A DNA stretch of 64,000 bases from positions 25,158,148 through 25,222,147 of the forward strand of contig CM038222.1 in assembly GCA_021442155.1 (NCBI GenBank), written 5' to 3'. This document shows, piece by piece, positions 1 to 11,582 of the stretch (within the stretch, counting starts at the first letter, position 1; the number at the start of each line of letters is the position of its first letter). Both the position numbers and the translations under genes were made by a program. Under the pieces are notes generated by a model. That model was not told where the DNA came from. It was given only the letters and a program-made list of their open reading frames with translations, and searched no databases. Source of the DNA: Cymbidium sinense (Eukaryota; Streptophyta; Magnoliopsida; Asparagales; Orchidaceae).

Positions 1-1662
1 TTCTACCTTTTCATCGGGCATACCTACAACTTCTCCTATGAGATCCTAAGAGATAGTTGACTCCAAGTCAATCTCAAAAAGGTGAACCCGATTGATTCAG
101 AAGGATAGTCCGACTCTAAATCAAAAAATGAAAGGATCGAACTACTAGAGCTATTATTTCTATTTAGACTTGGAGAACTTTCAATAGGAATAAAATTAAC
201 AACATCAGAAGTAAACACCATAAAAGTAGAATCAGCTTTCTTCATTACTTTATTTTTAGGTGGAGGTACAAGATAGAAATCAAGTAAAGTAATCAAAGTA
301 AAGGATTTAGTGCTCTTATCTATAGGTACAACAATCCTGTTGGTAGAAGAGGACATAGCAGAAGAGGTGGTAGCTGCAATGGTGGAGGGAGTACTTAACT
401 GGAATAGTGCGGTTACTGGACTATGCTAGGCAAGTATGGTGAGCTGCTGCTGCTACTAGGTGTCCTTTGTAACTAGCAAACCTTCCTTGGTGTTGGAGGT
501 TTGAGCTACTTCAGCCACCTACAAGGAAATCTTCTTGATCTTAGAAATGATTTTCATAGATGCTCGAGATAGGGAGATATCCTAATCTTCTTTGGTCTTA
601 AGAGGATCACTAGTATCCCCAAGGATCACTCTAATAGAACTAGATGGTTGTTCTAATAAGTATTCCTTAGAGATAACTGTGGATCTCAACTTGTAGTTGC
701 GCTCAAGCTAATCATTAAAAGTGATATAATCCTCTAAGACATGGCCTAACAAATGGTGGTAGGGTAATAGCTAGGATCATCGCTCTTGCCCACTTCCTCT
801 GGCCACTTAAGCTCTCATAACTGAAAGTTAGGTTGCTTTAAGAGATTCTTAAAGATTTTCCTAACTACCTCCCACTTGAAAGAATATGGCTTATTCAATC
901 TATCGGCAAGAGTAGGTGGAAAGTAGCTACCTGGCAAGGTATATGAATGTTGTTACTAGGTAGGCTGCTAAGGTGGTGGAAATGGTCATTGTGGTGGCTC
1001 CAGTGGTCAATATGATGGTCAAGGTGGTGGAAGAGGAGGTGGAAAAGGAGGTTGTTGAGCTCGTAGTCTCTCATATTAAACTCTGGCTTGCTGCTTCCCT
1101 TACACAACTGTCCCTGGCTTCCTCTCAAACACCTTTTGCGGCTTGGGCCTAGATGATTGGCCGGGAAAGGGCAACTGTTTGTCTTCCTATTATAGGCTAG
1201 CCGCCTTGTTGATTAATTTTTGGTATGCTTTGATTGTAAAGCCCTTAAGCATGAAGGCAATTGGTCCATAGATATTCTTGAGAAGAATCTCAATGGCATG
1301 CAGTTCAGACAGTTGTGGTTGGCATTTTATGCTCAGGTTGTGCCACCTGAGAATCTAATCAACAAGGGACTCGTTGAGCTTCTATTTCTATATAATGAGG
1401 TTGCCTATAGTCACCCTCTGCTAAGCTCCAGCAAACCTCTTGATGAAGAGCTGCTCCAACTTAGCAAAACTCTTCACCGATCTATTGGGTAGTTCGACGT
1501 ACCAACCAAATGCAACACTTGTCAGAGTGCTAACGAAAGGCGGAAGAGGAGTGTGTTGCTTCCACTGGTGTAGCAACAGCCAGCTCTAAAGTGTACAATG
1601 TGCTATCGTGGGTTCTCACTATCATCAAAGATATTGAAGGATGGTGGCACAAAACCTTATAT
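1..1662 (-). mobile_element. Ty3/gypsy retrotransposon fragment, gag region (copy C)
   Basis: Decayed 5' coding part of a Ty3/gypsy element on the minus strand, entering from the left edge. Gag N-terminal sequence lies near 1640 and the gag C-terminal/linker near 1. Positions 1-91 match 38,999-39,078, where copy B carries the same linker, so the two belong to one family. The 91-895 stretch is low-complexity linker with stops. A His-rich frame at 895-1128 is a by-product of a GGTGG-rich stretch on the + strand and not a credible protein. The element ends abruptly near 1,662 against A-rich telomere-like repeat, so no LTR or primer-binding site is seen. Non-functional. Confidence 0.7.
1236..1640 (-). 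pseudogene. Retrotransposon Gag domain (pseudogene)
   Basis: The minus-strand translation, read across at least one frameshift and several stops, gives the conserved order of the plant retrotrans_gag domain. It has a tract like HIVHFRAGCC, then WYVELPNRSVKSFAKLEQLF, then IKRFAG, a basic R-TIGNL stretch, and LNESL followed by a tryptophan-containing end (RWHNLS). In living elements this domain forms the capsid-like particle around the RNA. Stops at NPR*, GA*QR and VD* and the frameshift show the copy is dead. The family assignment rests on motif order, not on a database search. Confidence 0.65.
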
Positions 1663-2180
1663 AAAATAAAAACTAAATAGAAACCAAAACCTAAAAAATA
1701 AACCTAAAATAAATAAAAATAAAACCTAAACACTAAACTTAGAAAAACCTAAACCTAAAATAAACAAAATAAAATAAACATAAACCTAAACTAAATAAAC
1801 TAAACTAAAATAAATAAAACCTAAACCTAATCCTAAACTAAACTAAACTAAAAATAAAATAAAATAAACTAAAAATAAACCTAAATCTAAACAAAAAAAA
1901 TCCTAAAATAAAAACCTAAAACCTAAGCCTAGAAAAATAAAATAAAAACTTAAACAGAAACTTAAATATAAAAAATAAAACTTAAACCTAAAAAATAAAA
2001 TAAAAATAAACTAAACGAAAAAATACACAAAAACCTAAACCTAAATCGAAAAAATAAACTAAAATAAATAAACAAAAAATAAATAACCTAACTAAATAAA
2101 AAATAAACTTCAATAAAAATAAAAAATCAAATAAACTAAAATAAATAAATAAGTAAACTAAATAAGCATAATAAACCTAA

Positions 2181-2209
2181 ACCTATGTTTACTTAATTTT
2201 AAAAAAAAA
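2181..2209 (+). repeat. TTTACTTAATTT box 1
   Basis: First occurrence of a short conserved box (CTATGTTTACTTAATTTT, then nine A) inside the satellite. It marks the switch from AATAAA-rich to CCCTAAA-rich repeat. No GRP fragment follows directly; the next is 1.3 kb downstream. Confidence 0.6.
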
Positions 2210-3236
2210 TCCTAAACCCTAAACCCTAAACCCTATACCCTGAACCATAAATCCTAAACCCAAACCCTCCATAAATAATACTAAACCCTAACAACACTAA
2301 ACCCTAATCCTGGGCCACCTAACCCTGGCCTAAACACTGCTAAACCCTAAACCTCTAACTAACTCTAAACCATAAACCTAAAGCCTAAACTGAGCCTAAA
2401 CTAGGCACCCAAGCCTAAACCCATCTAAACCTAAACCCTAAATCTGGGCCACCCTGGCCTAAACCTGGGCCCTAACCACTAAACCCTAAACTCCACAAAC
2501 CTAAACCTAAAAACCTAAACCTAAATAAACCTAAAATAAAATAAATAAATAAAAGCTAAACCTAAATAAAATAAAATAAAAATATAAACTAAAACCTAAA
2601 CCTAAACCTAAAAATAAATTAAAATAAAATAAATAAGACCTAAACTAAACTAAAAAATAAAATATGCCTAAGAATAAAAAACCTAAATAAATAAAAACTA
2701 AATGTAAAATATAAAGAAAATAAACCTAAATTAAAATAAAATAAAAATTGAATAGAAACCTAAACCTTAAAAATAAACCTTAAAATAAAACCTAAAAAAT
2801 AATAAAACAAAACATAAACCCTAAACTAAAAAAAAAACTTAAACCTAAAATAAATAGAAAATAAACAAAATAAATTAAACCTAAACTTATACTAGAATAA
2901 ACTAAACTAAAATAAATACAACCTAAACCTAATCCTAAAATAAACTAAATGTAAAACCTAAACCTAAACTAATGTAAAACCTCAAAATAAAACTAAAATA
3001 AAACCTAAAACCAAAACAAAATAAAAAAATAAAACCTAAACCTAAACCTAAAATAAAAAATATAACCTAAACCTAAAAATAAAACTAAAAAAACTAAAAT
3101 AAAAAAATAAACCTAAAGCTAAACCTAAACCTAAAATAAAACTAAGAATAAATAAACTAAACTAAATAAGAAAAAGTAACCCTAAATAAAAAATAAAATA
3201 AACTAAAAAATAAAAAGTAGAATAAATAAACTTAAA

Positions 3237-3262
3237 CATACCAGTTTACTTAATTTAAAAAA
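3237..3262 (+). repeat. TTTACTTAATTT box 2
   Basis: CATACCAGTTTACTTAATTT plus A-run, about 0.27 kb upstream of GRP copy 1. It again starts a cleaner CCCTAAA stretch. Confidence 0.65.
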
Positions 3263-3531
3263 CCATAAACACTAAATTCTAAACCTTAAACCCTAATCCC
3301 TGAACCTACAACCCTAAACCATAAACCCTAAAAAAAATTAAAAAATTAAAAAAAATAATAATAAAAAAAAACCATAAACCCTAAAAGCATACTCTAAAAC
3401 CAAATACTAAACCCCAAAACCCTAAACCCTAAACCCAGCCCCAAAACCCAAACTAAACCTAAACTAAAGTAACTAAATAAATTAAAAATAAACTTAAACC
3501 CTAAAACCTAAACCTAAACCTAAACCCTAAG

Positions 3532-3954
3532 AATGGGTAGAATCTTGATGGCAGGAATATCACCATCAACCAGGCTAAGTGTAGATCTAGCGGTGGTGGG
3601 GAAGCCAGAGGCGATGGTTAGTGGTGGGGTGGATATGAAGGTGGTGGTCGGAGCAGTCATGGTTATGGAGGCAGGAGGAGCGACGGAAGTTATAGTCGTG
3701 GTGGTGCAGGAGGGAGAGATTGGGGATATGATGGCAGATCCCGCTACTCGAGAGGTCGGGGTAGTTCTGATGGGAACTGGAGAAATTAAAGAACTGTCGA
3801 TCCGATCTACTACTTATGAAACTGTCTTTATAGTAGAGACTATTCTAGTTATCTTAGGTTTTTGATTTTCCTTATGCGTGCTCATTTTTTATCTATGTCG
3901 TCTCTTATGTCATACAAAACTTGGTGTGTTACTTCTTTTCTGTAAAAAAAAAAA
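3532..3954 (+). pseudogene. GRP retro-fragment copy 1 (glycine-rich RNA-binding protein 3' end)
   Basis: A 5'-truncated processed pseudogene. A single frame of 85 codons (3532-3786, stop TAA 3787-3789) reads from the last strand of an RRM domain (LDGRNITINQA, as in plant GR-RBPs) through a Gly/Arg/Tyr-rich tail (GGYEGGGRSS, GYGGRRSDGSYSRGG) to SSDGNWRN. The parent protein would bind RNA through an N-terminal RRM, which is absent here. In-frame TAG stops are at 3538-3540 and 3619-3621. A 3'UTR follows, then an 11-base A-run (3944-3954) that passes straight into CCATAAACCCTAAA. The UTR has an internal deletion of about 50 bases before the A-run. The upstream junction is CCCTAAG|AATGGG. The Val/Met-rich ATG frame at 3533-3865 is an out-of-frame shadow. 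Confidence 0.8.
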
Positions 3955-4924
3955 CCATAAACCCTAAACCCTAAACTAAAACTTGAACCCTAAATCTAAA
4001 ACTTAAACCTTAAACCCTAAACCCTAAACCCAAAAAAACCCTAAATCCTAAACCCTAAAATCTAAACCCTAAATCCTAAACCCTAAACACTAAACCCTAA
4101 AAATAAAAAAATAAAAAAACCTAAACCTAAAACTAAATAAAATAAAAAATAAAATAAAAAAAAACCTAAACTAAAACCTAATCGTAAAAATAAAATAAAA
4201 TAAAATAACCTAATAAAAGTAAATTAAAATAAAATAAATAAATACCTAAACTAAACTAAAAAATAAAATAAACCTAAGCATAAAAAACATAAATAAAATA
4301 AAAACTAAATGTAAAATAAAAATAAAATAAACCTCAAATAAACTTAAAATAAATTAAAATAAAAACCTAAACCTATAAAATACACATAAAAATAAAACCT
4401 AAAATAAGTAAAAAATAAAACTTAAATCCTAAACTAAAAAAAACCTAAACCTAAAATAAAAATAAAATAAATAAAATAAAATAAACCTAACCTAAACTAA
4501 ATTAAAGTAAACTAAAATTAATAAAATTTAAACCTAAACCTAAAATTAATTAAACCAAAACCCTAAACTAAATAAATTAAACTAAACTACAAATAAACCT
4601 AAACCTAAAAATAAACCAAAATTAGAAACCTAAAACCTAAACCTTAAAAAATTAACTAAAAACCTAAACCTAAACCTAAAAATAAAAAATAAAATCTAAA
4701 CCCAAGAAATAAAGAAAAAATAAACTAAATTATTTAAATTAAATAAAATAAAAATTAGCCTAAACAAAAATAAAAAATAAAATAAACTAAAATAAAAAAC
4801 CTAAACTAAAATAAATAAACCTAAAATAAATAAAATAAACTACATAAAAATAAAAAATAAACAAAATAATAAATATAAATATATAATCTAAAAAAATAAA
4901 AAATAAAGTAAATAAACTAAATAA

Positions 4925-4971
4925 AAAATAGAAGAAAAATTGAATCTTAATTTATTCAATGTTAAAAAAAA
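4925..4971 (+). repeat. GRP 3'UTR tail remnant
   Basis: Only the last ~40 bases of the GRP 3'UTR survive (AAGAAAAATTGAATCTTAAT, then TTTATTCAATGTT), followed by exactly eight A and then telomere-like repeat. The retro-fragment body is lost; the preceding sequence is AATAAA-type satellite. Confidence 0.7.
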
Positions 4972-5900
4972 TCAAAAAATCCTAAACCCTAAACTAAAAC
5001 TTGAACCCTAAACCTGAAGCCTAAACCCTAAACCCTAAACCCTAAACCATAAAAATCATAAATCTTAAACCCTAAACCCTAACCCTAAACCTTAAACCCT
5101 AAAACCTTAAACCCTTAACCCTATAACCTAAGCTCAAAAATAAAATAAAATAAAATAAAATAATAAGATAAAAACATAAACTAAAACCAAAACCTAAACT
5201 TAAACCTAAACTTAAACCTAAATCTAAAAAGAAAATAAAATAAAAAATAAAAAATAAACTAAAATAAAATAATCAAAAACCTAAACTAAATAAAAAAATT
5301 ATTAAACCTAAATAAAATAAAAACTAAACCTAAAATAATGATAAAATAAACTGAAAAATAAAATAAAATGAAAACTAAATAAAAACCTAAACATAAATAA
5401 TAAGGCTGAAAATAAAACCTAAAAATAAATAGAAAATAAAACCTAAACCCTAACTAAAAAAAAACAAAACCTAAAATAAACAAAATAAAATAAACCTAAA
5501 CCTAAACTAAAATACATAAAACATAAACCTAAACCTAAAATAAATAAAACCTTAACCCAAAACTAAATAAACTAATATAAACTAAAAATACTCCAAAACT
5601 TAAACTAAAAAAAATAAATCCCAAAAATAAACCTAAAATAAAATCCTAAAACCTGAACTTAAAAAAATAAAACAAAAGCCTAAACCTAAATTTAACAATA
5701 AAAATAAAACCTAAATCTAAAAATAAAATAAAATAAAATTGAACTAAAAAATAAACCTAAACCTAAACCTAAACCTAAAAAATAAACTAAAATAAATAAA
5801 CCTTAAATAAATAAACTAAACTAAATAAAAATAAAAATAAAACATTAATAAAAATAAAAAATAAAATAAACTAAAATAAATAAAAAATAAACTAAATAAT

Positions 5901-5946
5901 CAAAAAAAGAAATGTTGACTTTGAATTTATTCTCTGTTAAAAAAAA
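5901..5946 (+). repeat. GRP 3'UTR tail remnant
   Basis: The terminal part of the same 3'UTR (GAAATGTTGACTTTGAATTT, then ATTCTCTGTT) with an eight-base A-run at 5939-5946, then AGCTAAAAACCCTAAA. It lies 0.98 kb after the previous remnant, which lies 1.02 kb after copy 1, so the spacing is near 1 kb. Confidence 0.75.
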
Positions 5947-6564
5947 GCTAAAAACCCTAAACCCAAGATAAAAATTGGAACCCTAATCCCTAAATCCTAA
6001 AACCCTAAACCATAAACCCTCAACCTTAAAATGCTAGAAACCTAAACTTAAAGTAAATAAAACCTAAAAATAAAATAAATAAAAAATATAAACCAAAATA
6101 AAATTAAAATAAAATAATAGAAAACCTAAACTAAAACCTAAACCTAAACATAAACCTAAACTTAAACCTAAAAAAATAAAATAAAAAATAAAAACTAAAC
6201 TAAAATAAAAACCTAACCTAATTTAAAAATAAAAAACCTAAATAAAATAAAAACTAAACCTATAATAAAAATAAAATAAAACTAAAGTAAAATAAAAGAA
6301 AAACTAAATAAAAACCTAAACCTAAACAATAAACTTAAAAATAAAACCTGAGAATAAATAAAAAATATAACCTAAACCCTAAATTAAAAAAACCTAACCC
6401 TTAATTAAAAATAAAATAAAGCTAAACTAAAATAAATAAAACCAAAACTTAAACCTAAAGTAAACTAAATCGAAACCAAAACTTAAACTAAATAAAAGAG
6501 AAACTAAAAATAAACCTAAACTAAACTAAAAAATAGAACCTAAAAATGAACCTAAAGTAAAAAA

Positions 6565-6583
6565 CAACCAATTTACTTAAAAA
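6565..6583 (+). repeat. TTTACTTAATTT box 3 (weak)
   Basis: A shortened form (CAACCAATTTACTTAAAAA) without the terminal TTTAA. No GRP fragment follows, so the unit may have lost it. Confidence 0.4.
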
Positions 6584-7910
6584 CCTAAACTAAACCTAAA
6601 ATAAAATAAAAACCTAAACCTAAACCAAAAAAATAAACTAATATAAAAAAACTTAAAATAAATAAACTAAACTAAATAAAAAATAAACCTATTCAAAATA
6701 AAAAAATAAACTAAAATAAAGAAATAATAAAGTAACTAATTTTTAATTAAAATAAATAAATATAAATAAACCCTAAACACTAAAACTTAAACTAACCCTA
6801 AACCCTAAACTAAACCCTACCCTTCCACCCCAGGCCCTAAATTAACCTACCCTAAACTGACCACTTTTCCTTCTGACCTAAACCTAAATTATCCCTAAAC
6901 CCTACCCTAAAACCCTCTGACTGAACTCTGGGCCACCAACTTAAAGCCTTAAACTGAGGTATAAACTCTAAACCCAACTAGCCTCCCCACCTGAGCCCTC
7001 AAACCCAGGCCCAGGCTAAACTGACCCTAAACAAGAGGCTAAATCCCTAGGCCCTCCTAACCATGACCCACCTTAAACCATAAACCAAAAAAAAATCTAA
7101 ACCTAAACTAAATAAAACTTAATAATAAAATAAATAAAAAAACCTAAACTTAAATAAATTAAAAACATAAAATAAAATAAAAACCCAAACCTAAACTTTT
7201 AAAAATAGTAAAATAAACTAAAATAAAATAAATAAAAACCTAAACTAAACTAAATAATAAAATAAACCTAAGAATAAAAAACATAAAAAAATAAAAACTA
7301 AACGTAAAATAAAAAGAAAATAATCATAAAATAAAATAAAATATAAACTAAATAAAAACTAATCCTAAAAAATAAACCTAAAAATAAAACATAAAAATAA
7401 ATAAAAAAATACAACCTAAAAATAAATAAAAAATAAAACCTAAACCCTAAACTAAAAATAAAATCATAACCTAAAATAAAAATAAAATAAATAAAATAAA
7501 ATAAATCTAACCCTAATCTAAAATAAACTATACTAAAATAAATAATACCTAAACCTAAACCTAAAATAAACTAAACCTAAACCTGAATTTAGACTAAATA
7601 AAATAAAATAAACTAAAAGTAAACCTAAACCTAAATTAAAAAATAAAACCTAAAAATAAAGCTAAAATAAAAATCTAAAACCAAAACCTAAAAAAATAAA
7701 AATTTAAACTTAGACCTAAACTACAAACAAAAAAGAAAACCTAAACCTAAAAAATAAAATAATAATAGAACTCAATTAAAAAATAAACCTAAACCTAACA
7801 AATAAACTAAAATAAAAACCTAAACTAAAATAAATAAATCTGAAATAAATAAGCTAAGTTAAATAAAAAAATAAACTCAAATAAATAAAAATTGAACTAA
7901 ATAAACTTAA

Positions 7911-7940
7911 ACCTACCAGTTTACTTGATTTAAAAAAAAA
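7911..7940 (+). repeat. TTTACTTAATTT box 4
   Basis: ACCTACCAGTTTACTTGATT plus A-run, 0.13 kb upstream of GRP copy 2, the shortest box-to-GRP distance in the window. Confidence 0.65.
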
Positions 7941-8065
7941 CATCCCTAAACCCTAAATCTTAAACCCTATAAAAACCTTAAACCTAAAACATAACCCTAA
8001 ACCACAATCCCAAATAACCTAAAACTAAAGTAACCCTAAACCCTAAACTAACCTTAATCCCTAAT

Positions 8066-8553
8066 AATGGGCAAAACCTTGACGATAAGAACATCACCAT
8101 CAACTAGGCTCTATCTAAATCTATCGGTGGAGGCGAAGTTGGAGGTGACAGTTATCATAGTGGTGGTGGGGGATGTGGAGGTGCTTGTAGATATGGAGGT
8201 GGTGGTCGGAGAAGTGGTGGTTATCTAAGCAGGAGGAGAGTCAGAGGTTACAACTGTGGTGGTGGTGGAAGGAGAGATTGGAGATATGATGGAAAATCCT
8301 ACTACTCAAGAGGGAGGGGTGGTTCTGATGCGAATTGGAGAAACTAAAGAACGGTCGATCTGATCTGCTACTTATGGAACTGTGTCCTTACAGTACATAT
8401 GATTCTACATATCTAGGGTTATTTATTTTCTCTATGGGTGCTAATTTTTTATCTATGTCATCGCTTGTGTCTTAAAAAACTTAAGGTTCTACTTGGTTGA
8501 TGAAATGGAAAAGAAGAAATATTGAACCTGAATTTATTCTCTATTAAAAAAAA
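8066..8553 (+). pseudogene. GRP retro-fragment copy 2
   Basis: The best-preserved copy: 93 codons in one frame (8066-8344) to a TAA at 8345-8347, with one in-frame stop, TAG at codon 14 (8105-8107), where copy 1 has CAG (Gln). It reads NGQNLDDKNITIN, then A, Ser and a Gly-rich tail including YHSGGGG, YGGGGRRSGGY and YSRGRGGSDANWRN. The 3'UTR runs to TCTATT and an eight-base A-run (8546-8553). Trp near the C-terminus and the SRGRGGSD motif are conserved in other copies. Without the RRM, a product could not have the parent protein's RNA-binding function. Confidence 0.85.
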
Positions 8554-9635
8554 TTGTAAACCCTAAACTACAACATAAACCCTAAACTTAAAACCTAAAC
8601 CCTAAACCCTAAACCCTAAACCTCAAACCCTAAACCCTAAAAAGCTAAATAGCTAAACTTACACTAAATAAAACCTAAAAAAATAACCAATATCAAAATA
8701 AAATATAAAATAAAATAAAATAAAAAGATAAACTAAAACAAAACCTAAACCTAAACTTAAAAAAAAAAATTAAAAAAAATTGAACTTAAATAAAATAAAT
8801 AAAAACTAAACTAAACTAAAAAATGAAAAACATAAATAAAATAAAAACTAAACCTAAAATAAAGATAAAATAAAATAAAAACTAACTAAAGTCCTAAACT
8901 TAAAAATAAAACCTTAAAAAATAAAAAAAATAAAACCTAAACACTAAACCAAAAAAAAACCTAAACCTAAAATAAAAATAAAATAAACCTAAATCTAAAC
9001 TAAAATAAACTAAACAAAAATAAATAAAACCTAAAACTAAACCTAAAATAAACTAAACCTAAACCTAGAACTAATCTAAATAAAATAAAATAAACTTAAA
9101 ATAAACCTAAACTAAATAAAAAAATAAAACCTAAAAATTAACCTAAAACCTAAATCTAGAAAAATATAATAAAAACCTAAACCTAAACCTAATAATAAAA
9201 AATAAAACCTAAACCTAAAAAAAATAAAAATAAAACTCAAATAAAAAACCCAAACTAAAATAAATAAACCTAAAATAAATATAGTAAACTAAATAAAAAT
9301 AAAAAATAAACCTAAATAAAAATAAAAACCATAATAAACTCAAATAAATAAAAATAAACTAAATAAACCTAAACCTATTGTTTACTTAATTTTAAAAAAA
9401 TCCTAAACCCTAAACCCTAAAACTAACCCTAAACCTACAACCCTAATCCAACAACCCTAAACTTTTAACACTAAACTATAAACCCTAAATCCTAAATCAT
9501 AAACCTTAAAACCATAAACCCTAAACCCTAAACCCTAAAACCCTAAAACCTAAACCCTAACCCTAAACCCTAAAACCTACAACCCAAAACCTTAAACCCC
9601 AAACCCTAAACCCTAAACTAACCCTAAACCCTAAG
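8554..9635 (+). repeat. Degenerate telomere-like satellite, block 3
   Basis: Cleaner CCCTAAA at both ends (8,570-8,640 and 9,400-9,635) flanks an AATAAA/CCTAAA-rich core. With copy 2 it forms one unit of about 1.57 kb, measured from the start of copy 2 to the start of copy 3. Confidence 0.9.
9373..9400 (+). repeat. TTTACTTAATTT box 5
   Basis: CCTATTGTTTACTTAATTTT plus A-run, 0.24 kb upstream of GRP copy 3. Its CCTAT-GTTTAC form is closest to box 1. Confidence 0.65.
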
Positions 9636-10000
9636 AATGGGCAGAACCTTAGCGATAGGAACATCGCCATCAACTAGGCTCAATCTAGATCTAGTAGTGG
9701 AGGAAAATATGGTGGCGGTAGTTATCACAATGGTGGTGGGGGATCTGGAGGTGTTGGTGGATATGGAGGTGCTGGTCAGACTAGTGGTGGATTTGGAGGC
9801 AGGAAGAGCGACGGAGGTTACAGTCATGGTGGTGGTGGAGTGAGAGATTAGGGATATGATGGTGGATCCTACTACTCAAGAAGTCCGGTGTGTCATTATA
9901 GTTGAGACTATTCTACTTATCTAGGGTTTTTCATTTACTCTATAGGTGCTCATTTCTCAACTATGTCATCGCTTGTGTCTTAGAAAACTTAGGTTGCTAC
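9636..10000 (+). pseudogene. GRP retro-fragment copy 3 (3' deleted)
   Basis: The frame starts at the common junction and reads NGQNLSDRNIAIN, stop, AQSRSSSGG and a Gly-rich tail. In-frame TAG stops are at codon 14 (9675-9677) and at 9849-9851, where copies 1 and 2 have TGG (Trp). An internal deletion joins the YYSR codons directly to mid-3'UTR sequence, removing SDGNWRN and the normal stop. The UTR then ends early at about 10,000 without the usual tail and A-run and goes into CCTAAACTC repeats. The opposite-strand frame at 9624-9827 is a shadow. Confidence 0.8.
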
Positions 10001-10341
10001 CCTAAACTCTAAAGCTTAAGACCTAAACCCTAAACCCTAAACTAAAACATAAACCCTAGACCTAAAACCTACAGCCTAAACACTATACCCTAAACCTTAA
10101 ACCCTAAACCCTAAAACCTAAACCCTAAAAATCCTAAACCCTAAACATTAAACCCTAAACCCTAAATTATAAACCCTAAACCCTAAACCTTAAACCCTAA
10201 AACCCTAAACCCTAAACCCTAAACCCTAAAACCATAAATCATAAACCCTAAAACCTACAACCCTAAACCCTAAAACCTAAACACCAAGCCCCTAAACCCT
10301 AAACCCTAAACTAACCCTAAACTAACCCTAAACCCTAAAAT
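10001..10341 (+). repeat. Telomere-like repeat, relatively clean
   Basis: About 340 bases dominated by CCCTAAA with few AATAAA variants, ending where the gypsy copy A LTR begins (TCTAAACC|TTGAATAAAG). Confidence 0.9.
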
Positions 10342-11469
10342 CTAAACCTTGAATAAAGTTGTCATTAGGAGTAGATCTAAAGAATGACCTAATCCTAACA
10401 TATTTATAGTAGCTAAAGGAAATGTCTTCAATAGACTTTCCCTTGAGAATTAGAGATTTAATTACCCTAAATCATATTATAATACCATATATTATAGTAT
10501 AATGTAGCATCATATTTTTGAGCATGTAGTGATGTGTTCTTGGATGTTATAAGATGTTTTGAAATATTTTAGTATATTATGGTATTGTGCCCTATAGTGT
10601 ATATTAATATAAATCATAAAAACATAGATTTAATAAATCAGATGATGATACTTGTTAAATTTGAAGTTGGAATTAGGTTGTAGTACCAAAGGTGTGATAC
10701 ACCACTTGTAATCTAAAGAGTAAGATTTTATGTTCAAAATAAATATTATATGTTGTAGCATAGTATATCATCATATATCATAATATATTGTTCTCCATTT
10801 TAATTTCTTTTAGTATTTTACAATCATGCACTACACTAGCATTATTTATAAAAATGTTGATTTAGACTTTAAAATGGTGAAATTTGGCCAAATTCATAAT
10901 AGGTAGAGCATGACATTATAATATATTTTTTCAATTTAAAATATGTGAGTGATATCAGTAAAATATATAGTTTTTAATTATTTAGACTAATTTTATGATT
11001 TTTATCTTAAGCAATCCCTTATGATGTGATATGCAATATAATATAAAATAATATAATATGTTATAGTGTATTATAATATAGGATACCATAACATAGTATA
11101 GCATCATGCATTATAGCATACTATTGTGTATTACTACTTGTTAGCATATTTTAGTTTGTTATAGTATGATGTAGTAGAGTTTGTACTGGTATAATTCATA
11201 TAAATACTGATTTATAGGTTAAGATGATGAGATTTGGCCAAATTTAAGGTAAGCTTTAGGAAACATCATTGGGGGTGTGCTACGGTGTGTCATTTAATCA
11301 AAAGAATGGAATTTTGCATCCAAAAAAAATGTTCATTTTTCAACCATATTTTATAAATTTTTTGCTTAATGTGATTCATTTTAAGGTGTAATGTAAGATA
11401 ATATATTATATGAAAGCATATTAAAATATAATGTACATAACAATATAACTTCACAATAATAATACACAA

Positions 11470-11534
11470 TACACACACACACACACAATAACAATACACA
11501 CATACACACACATAATAATACACACACAACACAC

Positions 11535-11578
<44 letters not shown>
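11470..11578. repeat. CA and AT microsatellites
   Basis: A CA-rich run at about 11,470-11,534, interrupted by AATAATA words, followed by an uninterrupted (AT)n tract at about 11,535-11,578. The Cys/Val/Tyr frame read on the minus strand here is an artefact of these repeats. Confidence 0.9.

Positions 11579-11582
<4 letters not shown>

Larger units (their letters stand above)
1663..3531 (+). repeat. Degenerate telomere-like satellite, block 1
   Basis: C-strand plant telomere repeat (CCCTAAA) and decayed variants (CCTAAA, ACTAAA, AATAAA), all in one orientation. Cleaner CCCTAAA runs lie around 2,210-2,480 and 3,280-3,530; the remainder is AATAAA/CCTAAA-rich. G is almost absent except at 2,290-2,480, where CTGGGCC and CCCTGG words appear. 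No gene. Confidence 0.9.
3955..8065 (+). repeat. Degenerate telomere-like satellite, block 2
   Basis: About 4.1 kb of AATAAA/CCTAAA-rich repeat with cleaner CCCTAAA stretches at 3,955-4,110, 4,980-5,110, 5,950-6,030 and 7,940-8,065. The first three follow directly after GRP tails, so the cleaner arrays are tied to the retro-fragment. A G-containing island lies at about 6,815-7,080. No gene or RNA feature seen. Confidence 0.9.

Noticed and set aside
895..1128. His-rich minus-strand frame as a possible metal-binding protein
   Set aside because: Composition artefact of a GGTGG-rich linker within decayed gypsy gag; interrupted by stops in neighbouring sequence.
3532..3789. GRP fragments as live genes
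   Set aside because: They lack the promoter, start and nearly all of the RRM, carry in-frame stops in copies 1-4 and frame loss in copies 5-6, and end in a processed poly(A)-like run.
3533..3865. ATG-started Val/Met/Gly-rich frame (and the analogues at 9637 and 26,410)
   Set aside because: It is one base off the homologous GRP reading frame; the composition comes from GGT/GTG repeats read out of frame.
9624..9827. Antisense Thr/Ser-rich frames over GRP copies (also 26,518-26,727 and 40,436-40,711)
   Set aside because: Reverse-strand shadows of the Gly-rich coding sequence.
1663..10341. Functional chromosome end (true telomere)
   Set aside because: The repeat is heavily degenerate, mixed with pseudogenes and transposons, and has unique sequence on both sides; interstitial or subtelomeric satellite fits better.
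11290..11532. Cys/Tyr/Val-rich minus-strand frame
   Set aside because: Translation of CA and AT microsatellites.
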